Below, piece after piece: positions 27,857 through 35,896 of a stretch of DNA of 64,000 bases. The stretch spans positions 1 through 64,000 of the forward strand of contig URRW01000007.1 in assembly GCA_900550285.1 (NCBI GenBank). Reading direction: 5' to 3'. The position numbers and the translations under genes were made by a program. The stretch comes from an uncultured Lachnospiraceae bacterium. Its GTDB lineage: Bacteria; Bacillota; Clostridia; Lachnospirales; Lachnospiraceae. Within the stretch, counting starts at the first letter, position 1. Each line of letters opens with the position of its first letter. The notes under the pieces are model-generated. The model did no database searches. It saw only the letters and a program-made list of their open reading frames with translations, and was not told the DNA's origin.

Positions 27857-28726
27857 TTACATCCGTATCATTCCGTCCGTATAAATATCCCGGCACTCCC
27901 GGTCGTTAAACCACCGCTTCGGCGCGATCACGACCTTGTCCGGATTTTCATCCAGCCACGCGCCCCACCACGAAAAGGAGCTGTTCGCCATGATGTGATG
28001 CCTGCACCGGCTCATCAAAAACAGATCCCGAAAGCCCGCGTCCTCGCCGTTTCCCTCTGCGACCACGCAGTTTTCCCCGCGGTAGCGCTCCTTTACCCAG
28101 TCCGTGTCGTTGGAGAAAAAGAAAAACACCGCCTCCGGCAGCCGCCGCTTCATCTCTGCGATCGCCCGGTCGTAATAGGCGTCGTCGCAGATCCCGCCAA
28201 ACATCGCCTGATTCTGCGCAGAAAGGTAATCGCCCCGGCGGATGTGGACGCTGACCGCCTCGCAGCTCTGGATCCGGGAAAGCAGCTTTTCCTGCTCCGG
28301 CGGCAGGACGATCCCTGCGTCCTTTTCCCGGAACCGGAACGCCTCCCGCACCTGCTCCTTAACGTCCTCAAAATATTTTTCCGACTGGAAATATCCGGTC
28401 AATAGCGCCGGCTCCCGTAAAAGCACCTCCGGGTCAAAATTGCAGGACGCCTCCCGGTAGGAAAGATCCCTGCGCCCAAACAGCTTTCTGCGCAGCCGGT
28501 CTGCTGCAGCCATGGAGGAATCGGTCAGCTTTTCATATTCCTCTTTGGAAAGCCGTTCATAGGAAACGCCGAATACAAAGAGCTGGTTGGTGCGCTGCAG
28601 CTCCTGCTCCCCATAGCAGGTAAAATCGTCGATTTTTACTTCTTTTCCCATGGATTTCAGCTTTAAGTACAGGGCATATTCAAACATCTGATTGCCCAGG
28701 CCGCCGGATAACTGCACCGCCACCAT
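27857..28726 (-). CDS. GT11 alpha-1,2-fucosyltransferase
   Basis: 289 residues, the usual bacterial length. LSGGLGNQMFEYALYLKLKS at the N-terminus, VHIRRGDYLSAQNQAMFGG near 155 and MANSSFSWWGAWLDENPDKVV near 245 are textbook GT11 motifs, including the HxRRxD GDP-sugar site. It should transfer L-fucose from GDP-L-fucose in alpha-1,2 linkage on the cytoplasmic side. No GDP-fucose synthesis gene is visible in this window, so the donor must be made elsewhere in the genome. The start lies 7 bases after the stop of the GT2 gene at 28734. Confidence 0.93.
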   Translation of the reverse strand: MVAVQLSGGLGNQMFEYALYLKLKSMGKEVKIDDFTCYGEQELQRTNQLFVFGVSYERLSKEEYEKLTDSSMAAADRLRRKLFGRRDLSYREASCNFDPEVLLREPALLTGYFQSEKYFEDVKEQVREAFRFREKDAGIVLPPEQEKLLSRIQSCEAVSVHIRRGDYLSAQNQAMFGGICDDAYYDRAIAEMKRRLPEAVFFFFSNDTDWVKERYRGENCVVAEGNGEDAGFRDLFLMSRCRHHIMANSSFSWWGAWLDENPDKVVIAPKRWFNDRECRDIYTDGMIRM

Positions 28727-28733
28727 AACGCTC

Positions 28734-29801
28734 TCACCTCTTTCTGAAACGCTGCTTCAGCGGGACTGCCACCGAATCGTTCAACCGCATCGCCAGCACA
28801 TACAGCGCCGGGGACTTTAAAAACAGCTTCATCTTCTGATATTCCTTCGGATTTGCCTGCGGGATGGAATAGACCGCAGGATAGGACGGTTCCCCTGCCT
28901 TGAGCTTCTCTGTCAGAAAGGCTTCCCATTCCTTTTTATGCGGATCCCTGCCGCAGCGCACCGCCGTATAAAAAAGCAGCAGCCGTTTATACAGGTAATA
29001 ATCCTGCAAAAGCGCCAGATCCTCCCTGCCGAGCTTTCGCAGAAAAGCGCTTCTGTCATAAAAATTCGGGATCAGGTCGTCAAAGGTTTTTTGGCTCAAT
29101 CCGATATTCGTCGTGCTTTCCGCCCGGCTGCAGTAATAATTGTAAAGCGCCGTATCCAGATAAATGCTTTTTTCCGATCTTGCCAGCAGGCGGATCGTAA
29201 AGTACATATCCTCATAGATGCTTCTTGGAAAGGCCAGCCCTTCGCTTAATTTCCTGCGCCACAGCTTGTTCCACACCGCCGTCTGGATGAGCCACTTTTC
29301 ATCCTCCTCCAGATATTTTGCCAGAAGCTCCTGCCCGTCAAATACCGCCGCAAGCGGGGTGGAGCGGTCGTCCGTATTGCCGTCAAATACCTTCCGGTAG
29401 CGGCACACCGCCAGATCCGCGTCCTTTTCGCGCATCGCAGAAACAAGCGTCTCATACATCCCCGGATCGATCCAGTCGTCCCCGTCCACAAAGGTCACAA
29501 GCTCCCCGGACGCTGCCGCAAGCCCGGCATTTCTTGCGCTGTAGGCGCCGCCGTTTTCCTTGTGGATCACTCTGACCCGTTTATCCTTTTTGGCATAGCC
29601 GTCGCAGAGCGCGCCGCTTGTATCGGTCGAGCCGTCGTCCACAAGGATAACTTCCAGCTTCCGGTAGGTCTGGGAAAGGATGGAATCCACTGCCCGTTCC
29701 AGATAACGCTCAATATTATACACCGTCACAATAACGGAGATTTTTTCCGTCTGCCGCTCCGCCGGAATCGCCGCCGGAACGTACTGCTCCATGATCTTCA
29801 T
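28734..29801 (-). CDS. GT2-family glycosyltransferase
   Basis: 355 residues. VTVYNIERYLERAVDSILSQ, ILVDDGSTDTSGALCDGY and FVDGDDWIDPGMYE near 110 are standard GT2 motifs (nucleotide site and DXD). The C-terminal half has the helical FPRSIYEDMYFTIRLL region common in capsule GT2 enzymes, and a basic end. The first 20 residues (before EKISVIVTVYN) are extra; the ATG at 29792 is an alternative start. Upstream lies a 10-base tandem repeat with SD-like cores (29812-29871), an unusual leader. Confidence 0.9.
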   Translation of the reverse strand: MKIMEQYVPAAIPAERQTEKISVIVTVYNIERYLERAVDSILSQTYRKLEVILVDDGSTDTSGALCDGYAKKDKRVRVIHKENGGAYSARNAGLAAASGELVTFVDGDDWIDPGMYETLVSAMREKDADLAVCRYRKVFDGNTDDRSTPLAAVFDGQELLAKYLEEDEKWLIQTAVWNKLWRRKLSEGLAFPRSIYEDMYFTIRLLARSEKSIYLDTALYNYYCSRAESTTNIGLSQKTFDDLIPNFYDRSAFLRKLGREDLALLQDYYLYKRLLLFYTAVRCGRDPHKKEWEAFLTEKLKAGEPSYPAVYSIPQANPKEYQKMKLFLKSPALYVLAMRLNDSVAVPLKQRFRKR

Positions 29802-29811
29802 ATCCGTTTCC

Positions 29812-29871
29812 TGCCTTGCGCTGTCTTGTGCTCCCTTGTACTGGCTTGTGCCGCCTTACGCTGCCTTGCGC
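29812..29871 (-). repeat. 10-bp degenerate tandem repeat (six units) in a gene leader
   Basis: Six consecutive 10-base units run from 29812 to 29871 in the spacer between the AsnB gene and the GT2 gene. On the minus strand each reads like GCGCAAGGCA with a variable third and last part; the first and last units are identical. Most units carry an AAGG core resembling a Shine-Dalgarno sequence. The last lies about ten bases from the GT2 start. Confidence 0.75.
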
Positions 29872-29892
29872 TCCTTGATCCGGCTATCCCGG

Positions 29893-31776
29893 TCACGCCG
29901 TTTTTGCCTCATTTTCCAGCCAGCTCTCAAACCGCAGAAGATGCCAAATCTGCTTGCGCCAGATGCCCCTCTGCTCAAAATCGTCCCAAAGCCGTTTTAC
30001 CAGTTCCGGATCAAAATAGCCCTCCCGGCGGATCTTGTCCTCCGCCAAAAGCCCCTTCGCCCAGGCAAGCAGCTCCGGCTCCTTCAGCCACTTCTGGATG
30101 GGGATGGAAAAGCCCTTCTTCGGGCGCTCCATCAGCTCCTGCGGCACATGGCGGTAGAGCACATCGCGCAAAATCAGCTTGCCCCTGCCGTCCTGCCGTT
30201 TCATCGAAAGCGGCAGTGTCCATGCAAACTCCACCACATCCCGGTCCAGCATCGGCACGCGGCTCTCCAGGGACACCGCCATCGCCGTCCGGTCCACCTT
30301 TGTAAGAATATCGTCGGGATGGTACATCAAAAGATCCATCAGCATCAGATTGTTATGCACCCCCGGCAAAAAGCCGCTTTCATACGTATCAAACACACAC
30401 CGCGCCGTTCCCGGACGCAGCGTCAGCCTTCCCAGAAACGGCTCCGACAGGCTGGATTTTTCGTACAGCTCCTCTGCCGTTTTCGCAGACAGAAGCATCC
30501 CCCGTATCTGACTGCTCTCTTTTCCCGAAAAAATGCCGTCCGTCAGCAGCTTTGCCGCCTGTCTGCGCAGCGGATACGGGATTTTCCGCAGCTTTTCCCA
30601 CGCACTGCCGACAGACTGATATGTCCCATAGCCGCAGAACAGCTCGTCGCCGCCGTCACCGCTCAGCGAAACTGTCACATGCTCCCGGGTCAGCCTGCTT
30701 ACCAGCCAGGTCGGGATCTGGGAGGAATCCGCAAAAGGCTCCCCGAACATCCCGTCCAGCTTCGGCAGCACCTCTTTTGCGTCCCGTTCCGTGATCGTAA
30801 GCTGGGTGTGCTCCGTCCCCAGATGGGCGGCGATCTTCGCCGCAGCCTCCGCCTCGTCGTAGGCACGGTCCTCCATTCCGATCGTAAAGGTCTTTACCGG
30901 CCTGTCCGAAACAGACTGCATCAGTGAAACAATCGTGGAGCTGTCGATGCCCGCCGACAAAAACGCGCCCAGCGGCACGTCCGATACCATCTGCCCCTTT
31001 ACCGCTTCCGTCAGCAGCCGTTCCAGCTCTGCGGACGCTTCCGCAAAGCTTCCCCGGAAGGGATTTTCCTGCCCCTTCTTTGCCGTTTCCGCCATCGACC
31101 AGTAAGTTTCTGTCTCCCATTTTTGATAAGGCGGTCGGATGCGCAGGATTTTCCCCGGCTCCAGCTTATAAATGCCTTCATAGATCGAATGGGGCGCGGG
31201 AATGTAGCCGTGGATCAGATAAAGCCCCAGCACCTCCCGGTTGATGGGATTTTGGAAATCCGGCAGCGCTGCGATCGCGCCAAGCTCCGATGCAAATACG
31301 AAGCTTTCGCCCACCATCCCATAGTACAGCGGTTTTTCCCCCACCCGGTCGCGCACAAGGCAGAGGCTTTTTTCCTTTTTATCATAAAGGGCGACGGCAA
31401 ACATTCCCTTGCAGGCAGAAATCCCGTCCCTGACGCCCCACGCCTCCAGCGCCTCCAAAAGCACCTCCGTATCGGAGCCGCCGTTTAAATGCGTCAGACA
31501 GCCCTGTGCGCGCAGGCGGTTTTCCACCTCTTTGCAATTATAAATTTCCCCGTTGTAGGAGATCACATACCTGCCGCTGTGGGAAACCATCGGCTGCGCC
31601 CCTGCCGGGGAAAGATCCAGAATGGAAAGACGGCGATGCCCTAAGACCACAGCCCCATCCTCAGAAGCCCATGTGCCCTCAGCATCCGGTCCCCGGGAAA
31701 TCAATCTGTTTTTCATCGTCTCAATGTCCTGCCGCCAGCTTTTCTGACGGCTGCAAAAGCCTGCAATGCCGCACAT
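29893..31776 (-). CDS. asnB: asparagine synthetase (glutamine-hydrolysing)-type amidotransferase
   Basis: 627 residues. MCGIAGF gives the N-terminal nucleophile cysteine of the class II glutaminase, with RGPDAEGTW and SYNGEIYN completing that domain. The synthetase domain has a PP-loop LSAGIDSSTI near 265, where most AsnB proteins have SGG; SLSGDGGDELFCGY near 365 is intact. In surface-polymer loci such enzymes amidate uronic acid carboxyl groups (WbpS in P. aeruginosa, WbtH in Francisella), so a glycan substrate such as GalNAcA is likelier here than aspartate. A second homologue lies at 35893-37812. Start ATG has AAGGAGG upstream. Confidence 0.9.
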   Translation of the reverse strand: MCGIAGFCSRQKSWRQDIETMKNRLISRGPDAEGTWASEDGAVVLGHRRLSILDLSPAGAQPMVSHSGRYVISYNGEIYNCKEVENRLRAQGCLTHLNGGSDTEVLLEALEAWGVRDGISACKGMFAVALYDKKEKSLCLVRDRVGEKPLYYGMVGESFVFASELGAIAALPDFQNPINREVLGLYLIHGYIPAPHSIYEGIYKLEPGKILRIRPPYQKWETETYWSMAETAKKGQENPFRGSFAEASAELERLLTEAVKGQMVSDVPLGAFLSAGIDSSTIVSLMQSVSDRPVKTFTIGMEDRAYDEAEAAAKIAAHLGTEHTQLTITERDAKEVLPKLDGMFGEPFADSSQIPTWLVSRLTREHVTVSLSGDGGDELFCGYGTYQSVGSAWEKLRKIPYPLRRQAAKLLTDGIFSGKESSQIRGMLLSAKTAEELYEKSSLSEPFLGRLTLRPGTARCVFDTYESGFLPGVHNNLMLMDLLMYHPDDILTKVDRTAMAVSLESRVPMLDRDVVEFAWTLPLSMKRQDGRGKLILRDVLYRHVPQELMERPKKGFSIPIQKWLKEPELLAWAKGLLAEDKIRREGYFDPELVKRLWDDFEQRGIWRKQIWHLLRFESWLENEAKTA

Positions 31777-31797
31777 ACTGCCGCCTCCTTTCTCTCC

Positions 31798-31857
31798 GTT
31801 TCCTTTGCTGTTTCCTTTGCTGTTTCTTTTACTGTTTCTTTTTCAGTTTCCTTTGCC
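31798..31857 (-). repeat. 12-bp tandem repeat (five units) upstream of AsnB gene
   Basis: Five 12-base units fill the spacer: 31798-31809 and 31810-31821 are identical, 31822-31833 and 31834-31845 vary at two to four positions, 31846-31857 differs in one. On the minus strand the unit is AAAGGAAACAGC-like, so each contains an AAGGA or AAGAA core. The array ends a few bases before the true ribosome site of the AsnB gene. Confidence 0.8.
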
Positions 31858-31864
31858 GCTGCGT

Positions 31865-32941
31865 TTATTCTGCTACCTCGGGCGCCCAGTTCTCATCGGC
31901 GATGTCCTGCCTGCACCGCGCTTCCGCCTCCGCCTGCTCTGTCCGATACAGCTGCCACGCCGCATCCCAGCTTTCATAGCCGCTCTCGCCCCGCCGGTCA
32001 GGCAGGTCATAGTGCTCCGTCAGATAATTTTTTAAAAACTCGGTGCACTTTGCCTCGCCCAGGGCGTTCACATGGCTGCCGTAATCATAAAAATCCTCTG
32101 AGAAATCAATTCCAATCTCTTCGATGTGCCTGTTGAAATCCAGCACCGGATAGCCCGCCTCCTGAATGACCCGTTCCAGATAATTAAACTGCATCCGTGT
32201 TTCCACGCTCTCCATCACATAGGGAGAAACGATGAACAGCGCTTCTTTTCCGGTCTCCCCGATATAGTCCAGCAGGTCTCTGAGCACCCCTATCTGCTCC
32301 TGCTCCGGCTCTTTTTCCTCTGTAATCCCGGAATAGTCCATCCACTCTGCCGGGCCTACCCCCTCTTTTATCTGCAGCCCCTTCATGGGATCTGCCTTCT
32401 CGTACCGCCAGCACGCCAGCTGGCTGGGCATTACCATCGTTTTCCAGTTGGAATGGTATTTAAAAATATCAAAATAGTAGGTATAGCGCTCGCTTTTGTC
32501 GCTTACCAGCGCGTTGATCGCCTGAATCCGGTTCAGGGAATATTTCATATTGTCCGTCACGCCTCTGGTAAACACCATCGTGTCCTCCCATTCCTCGTCC
32601 GGCATCGTAAACATCCGAAGCTCGATGATAAACAGCGACGGATCCTGCGTTTTCTGCGCTTCCTTCAACAGATATTTGATCGCCTTGGGGCGCTGGTTGT
32701 TCGTGGACAGCGGATATGCCGCAATCCCCGCCTCCCCGTAAAGTTTCGGGGCGCTGTAATAGGGATAGACCGGGCTGGAACCGACCATGATCACGTCGAT
32801 CGTATCGTCTTTTTCCGCATAAAACCCGGTAAACCGGTCCTTCACATCCCCATTCGTTCGGATGATGTAGGTCACCGTCATCAATATGAAAAGAAATCCG
32901 GTCAGAAAAACGACCGCCTTTGCCGCCTGTTTTTTTGTCAT
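31865..32941 (-). CDS. SGNH/DltD-like membrane-anchored protein, partner of the MBOAT acyltransferase
   Basis: 358 residues from the ATG at 32941 (CAGGAG seven bases upstream). One N-terminal membrane span (about 8-27) anchors a domain facing outside. DVIMVGSSPVYPYYS near 50 fits block I of the SGNH fold (serine in GSS), and YDYGSHVNALGEAK near 320 fits the block V D-x-x-H pair. Proteins of this kind accompany MBOAT transferases and pass acyl or D-alanyl groups to surface glycans, as DltD does with DltB. It begins 14 bases after the MBOAT stop, supporting a joint function. The acyl group is unknown. Confidence 0.78.
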   Translation of the reverse strand: MTKKQAAKAVVFLTGFLFILMTVTYIIRTNGDVKDRFTGFYAEKDDTIDVIMVGSSPVYPYYSAPKLYGEAGIAAYPLSTNNQRPKAIKYLLKEAQKTQDPSLFIIELRMFTMPDEEWEDTMVFTRGVTDNMKYSLNRIQAINALVSDKSERYTYYFDIFKYHSNWKTMVMPSQLACWRYEKADPMKGLQIKEGVGPAEWMDYSGITEEKEPEQEQIGVLRDLLDYIGETGKEALFIVSPYVMESVETRMQFNYLERVIQEAGYPVLDFNRHIEEIGIDFSEDFYDYGSHVNALGEAKCTEFLKNYLTEHYDLPDRRGESGYESWDAAWQLYRTEQAEAEARCRQDIADENWAPEVAE

Positions 32942-32954
32942 CAATCGCTCCTGA

Positions 32955-34439
32955 TCAAACCTTGAAATTCTGGTAAATAAACTCCGACGCGCTGTAGCCC
33001 GGCCCGTATTTGCCAAGCAGGATCACATAAAAGATCAGCGCATATAAAACCGCCCATCTGACCGCCAGCGGAAGCGCCGCCAGCTTCTCCCGCATATCCT
33101 CCTTCTGACTCTTTACAGAGATCCATGAAGTAAACAAAAGGGAGACGAGCACGATCGTGCACTCGATCCAGTCCATGGAAAGACCGGAAAGCACGCCGGG
33201 CGCAAACAGCTCTGTCCCCAGCCCCATAAATCCTCTTCCGATCATGCGCACCGCATCCATAACCTGCGCATTCCTGAAAAAGACAAGCCCCAGCATCACG
33301 AGCACAAACGTCCGCACCCGCTGGAACAAAATGAAGCCCTTGCTTTCCACGTTCACATGGAAAAAGGCGCGCCACTTCACAAAAAGCGGCTCCATCAGCT
33401 CGCCGGACACGATGTAAAACCAGTGCAGAAGCCCGGAGCCGATAATATAATTCCATGTCCCTCCGTGCCAGTAGCCGATCGCAAACCACAGAATAAACAT
33501 CGCCGAAAAGGTCGTCACCTGCTTCGCCCGCTTTTTGCCGAGCTTATCCTTCAGCTTTTTGGGAAGCGTCATAAAAAACTTCGTCCGCAGCAGCGGATAA
33601 AACAGATAGTCCTTCAGCCAGTTTCCAAGGCTGATGTGCCATCTGCGCCAGTATTCCGAAATGCTCCTCGCCAGAAACGGCGCGCTGAAATTTTCCGGAA
33701 GCCGGATGCCGAAGCACTCCGACAGCCCCAGCACGATGTCCATGCAGCCGTCAAAATCTGTATAAAGCTGGAACGTAAACGCTACCGCGCCCACCCAGAT
33801 TGAAATGCCGCTGTAGCTCTGATAATTGTTGAACACCTCGTTTGCGATCAGCGCCAGCCGCTCGGAAATGACGAGCTTTTTTAAAAATCCCAGAATCATC
33901 CGCTGCATTCCGAAGGTCACGCGCTTATAATCAAAACGGCGGCTTTCATACATCTGCTTTTCCATCTCGCCGTATCTTAAGATCGGCCCCGAGATCATCG
34001 TCGGGAAATAACAGCCAAACAGCAGAAGCTTCGCATAATTTTTCTGCACCGGCCCGATCTCGTAATAGACGTCAAACAGATACCCCAGAAGCGTCAGCGT
34101 GTAAAAGGAAATCCCCATCGGGACCAAAAGCCCCAGCCCGAAAAATTTCAGCGTGCATAAAAGCCCGACGCAAAAGACGACAGCACAAATAAGAGCAGCC
34201 CTTTTTTTCTTCTGCTCTTTCGTCCTGTCGATCATAAGTGCCGCAAAATAAACCGCCGCGACCGCCGCCAGCGGATAAAAAATCAGATACCAGCCTCCTG
34301 CCTTCACGCCGTCAGACGTCAGGAAATACCCGATGCTCAGCAAAAGCAGAAAGCCCCACTGCGCCTTTTTGGGAACCGCATAATAAAGAAGCAGCGATAC
34401 CGCAAACAGGCACAAAAAGGAAAAGGAAGTAATGCTCAT
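32955..34439 (-). CDS. MBOAT-family O-acyltransferase
   Basis: 494 residues, about eleven membrane spans. The MBOAT core is clear: SISEYWRRWHISLGNWLKDY near 250-270 and FAIGYWHGGTWNYIIG near 320-335 with the invariant histidine of WHG. LVPMGISFYTLTLLGYLFDVYY is the conserved earlier motif. Family members (DltB, AlgI, PatA) move acyl groups across the membrane to surface polymers. An acyl carrier protein gene lies directly upstream and an SGNH protein gene directly downstream, giving a Dlt-like triad. No adenylating ligase (DltA type) is in the window, so charging of the carrier is not explained here. Confidence 0.93.
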   Translation of the reverse strand: MSITSFSFLCLFAVSLLLYYAVPKKAQWGFLLLLSIGYFLTSDGVKAGGWYLIFYPLAAVAAVYFAALMIDRTKEQKKKRAALICAVVFCVGLLCTLKFFGLGLLVPMGISFYTLTLLGYLFDVYYEIGPVQKNYAKLLLFGCYFPTMISGPILRYGEMEKQMYESRRFDYKRVTFGMQRMILGFLKKLVISERLALIANEVFNNYQSYSGISIWVGAVAFTFQLYTDFDGCMDIVLGLSECFGIRLPENFSAPFLARSISEYWRRWHISLGNWLKDYLFYPLLRTKFFMTLPKKLKDKLGKKRAKQVTTFSAMFILWFAIGYWHGGTWNYIIGSGLLHWFYIVSGELMEPLFVKWRAFFHVNVESKGFILFQRVRTFVLVMLGLVFFRNAQVMDAVRMIGRGFMGLGTELFAPGVLSGLSMDWIECTIVLVSLLFTSWISVKSQKEDMREKLAALPLAVRWAVLYALIFYVILLGKYGPGYSASEFIYQNFKV

Positions 34440-34455
34440 CCTTTCTTTCTCCGGA

Positions 34456-34695
34456 TTATAACTTCTGCAGAATAATATCTGCCATCTCGCCTACATTTTT
34501 CATTGTCACAACCTGTCCCATGGAAAACTTAATGCCAAATTCGCTTTCCACCGCAGCCATCAGGTTGATATGCTCAAGGGAATCCCAGTCCTCGATGTCA
34601 TTGGCGGTCGTGTTCTCGTCCACCGTGATCGTCTCGTCGTCAAATACGTCCCGGAATACTTCATTTAAACGTTCAAAAACTTCTTCTCTGCTCAT
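34456..34695 (-). CDS. acyl carrier protein
   Basis: 79 residues from the ATG at 34695, which has AAAGGA eight bases upstream. DWDSLEHINLMAAVESEFGI around 35-55 is the carrier-protein motif, with the serine of DSLEH as the phosphopantetheine site. Charge and length are typical. It is 16 bases upstream of the MBOAT gene and most likely carries the acyl (or amino-acyl) group delivered by that transferase. About 100 bases separate it from the following (upstream) GT4 gene, with no hairpin or terminator that I can see. Confidence 0.9.
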   Translation of the reverse strand: MSREEVFERLNEVFRDVFDDETITVDENTTANDIEDWDSLEHINLMAAVESEFGIKFSMGQVVTMKNVGEMADIILQKL

Positions 34696-34804
34696 CGGAA
34701 TCATCCTTTCTGTTTGTCATTGCTGTTCCCCGGCAAGCCTGCGAACAGTCTCTATCCTGTCAGTATACCATGGTTTCGGGGAATATACCAGCGTTTTGTG
34801 AAGG

Positions 34805-35896
34805 TCAGCTTCTTCCTGCAATCCCCTCAAAATACCGCTCCCACTCTGCGTTTACCTTCTCCGGCGCATACGCCTGCCCAAGCTTTGCCGCCTCCTTCCC
34901 GATCCGCCCTGCCTTTTCCGGATCGGCCAAAAGCCCTGCCAGCCGCCGCGCCAGCGCCTCTGCGTCGTTTACCGGGACGAGGAAGCCGTTTTCCCCATCC
35001 CGGATCAGATCCCGCGGGCCGCCGCAGGGGCAGTCCGTGGAAATGCAGGCAAGCCCCAGTGACATCGCCTCGATCAGCGTATTCGGCATTCCTTCCGTAA
35101 AGGAGGTCAGCACGAACGCATACGCCTTTCCGATCCGCTCCGGCACATCCGTCACCCTGCCGGGAAACAGGACGCGCCCTGCCAACGGGCTTTTGGAAAC
35201 CTCGGTTTGCAGCGTTTCCCGAAGCGGGCCGTCCCCGTATAAGATCAGCCGCGCCTCAGGGAACTGTCCCGCAATTTTTTCAAACGCCCGGATCGCCATC
35301 CGCTGATTTTTGTTGTCGTCCATCCGCCCTACCGCCACGATGTCCTGCGGACGCGCCCCCTCAAAGCGCGGGCGCACAAAATCCGGATTCAGGGAATTTT
35401 TTAAGATCACGCATTTTTTCTGCAGGCTTTTCTGAAAAAAATGCACCGCGTCCGTCGTCTGCATCACGATGCCGTCCGCAAAATAAAACAGCGTCTTTGC
35501 CAGAAAGCGCATGGGGGCGTTGGGATATTCCTCGGTCGGCTCCGCGACCACCGACACCACGACCTTTGTGGGCAGAAAGGCGTTTGCCAGAATCGCCATA
35601 AAATTGTTTTTACCGATCGTAGACAGCACCAGATCCGCGCCCGTTTCCTTAAAAATGCGGCGCAGCTTCCGGTAACGCCGAAAAAGATTGCCAAGCCTTC
35701 CGCCCTCTTCCTCCGGCGTCAGATCCGACAGCACCCGGGTTACGCCCTCCGGCAGCTCGTATTCATTTTCCTTTTGGTACTGGGTCACCATCGTCACCTC
35801 ATACCCCCGTGCTAAAAACCACGAAGCCAGATTCACGAAAACCCGCTCGGCTCCCCCTTTTTTCAAAGAGCCGATATAAAATGCCACATGCCTCAT
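34805..35896 (-). CDS. GT4-family glycosyltransferase
   Basis: 363 residues. GSLKKGGAERVFVNLASWF is the N-terminal acceptor loop; VAVGRMDDNKNQRMAIRAFE starts the donor domain; SFTEGMPNTLIEAMSLGLACISTDCPCGGP contains the EX7E motif (EGMPNTLIE) and the CPCGGP signature of a GalNAc/GlcNAc-type GT4 subgroup. The gene overlaps the AsnB gene at 35893 by four bases (ATGA), so translation is coupled. It closely resembles the GT4 at 38680-39771 in motif spelling (GGAERV, STDCPCGGP), suggesting duplication. Confidence 0.92.
   Translation of the reverse strand: MRHVAFYIGSLKKGGAERVFVNLASWFLARGYEVTMVTQYQKENEYELPEGVTRVLSDLTPEEEGGRLGNLFRRYRKLRRIFKETGADLVLSTIGKNNFMAILANAFLPTKVVVSVVAEPTEEYPNAPMRFLAKTLFYFADGIVMQTTDAVHFFQKSLQKKCVILKNSLNPDFVRPRFEGARPQDIVAVGRMDDNKNQRMAIRAFEKIAGQFPEARLILYGDGPLRETLQTEVSKSPLAGRVLFPGRVTDVPERIGKAYAFVLTSFTEGMPNTLIEAMSLGLACISTDCPCGGPRDLIRDGENGFLVPVNDAEALARRLAGLLADPEKAGRIGKEAAKLGQAYAPEKVNAEWERYFEGIAGRS

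Noticed and set aside
29812..31857. CRISPR-like repeats
   Set aside because: The units are only 10-12 bases, contiguous without unique spacers, and no cas genes are present.
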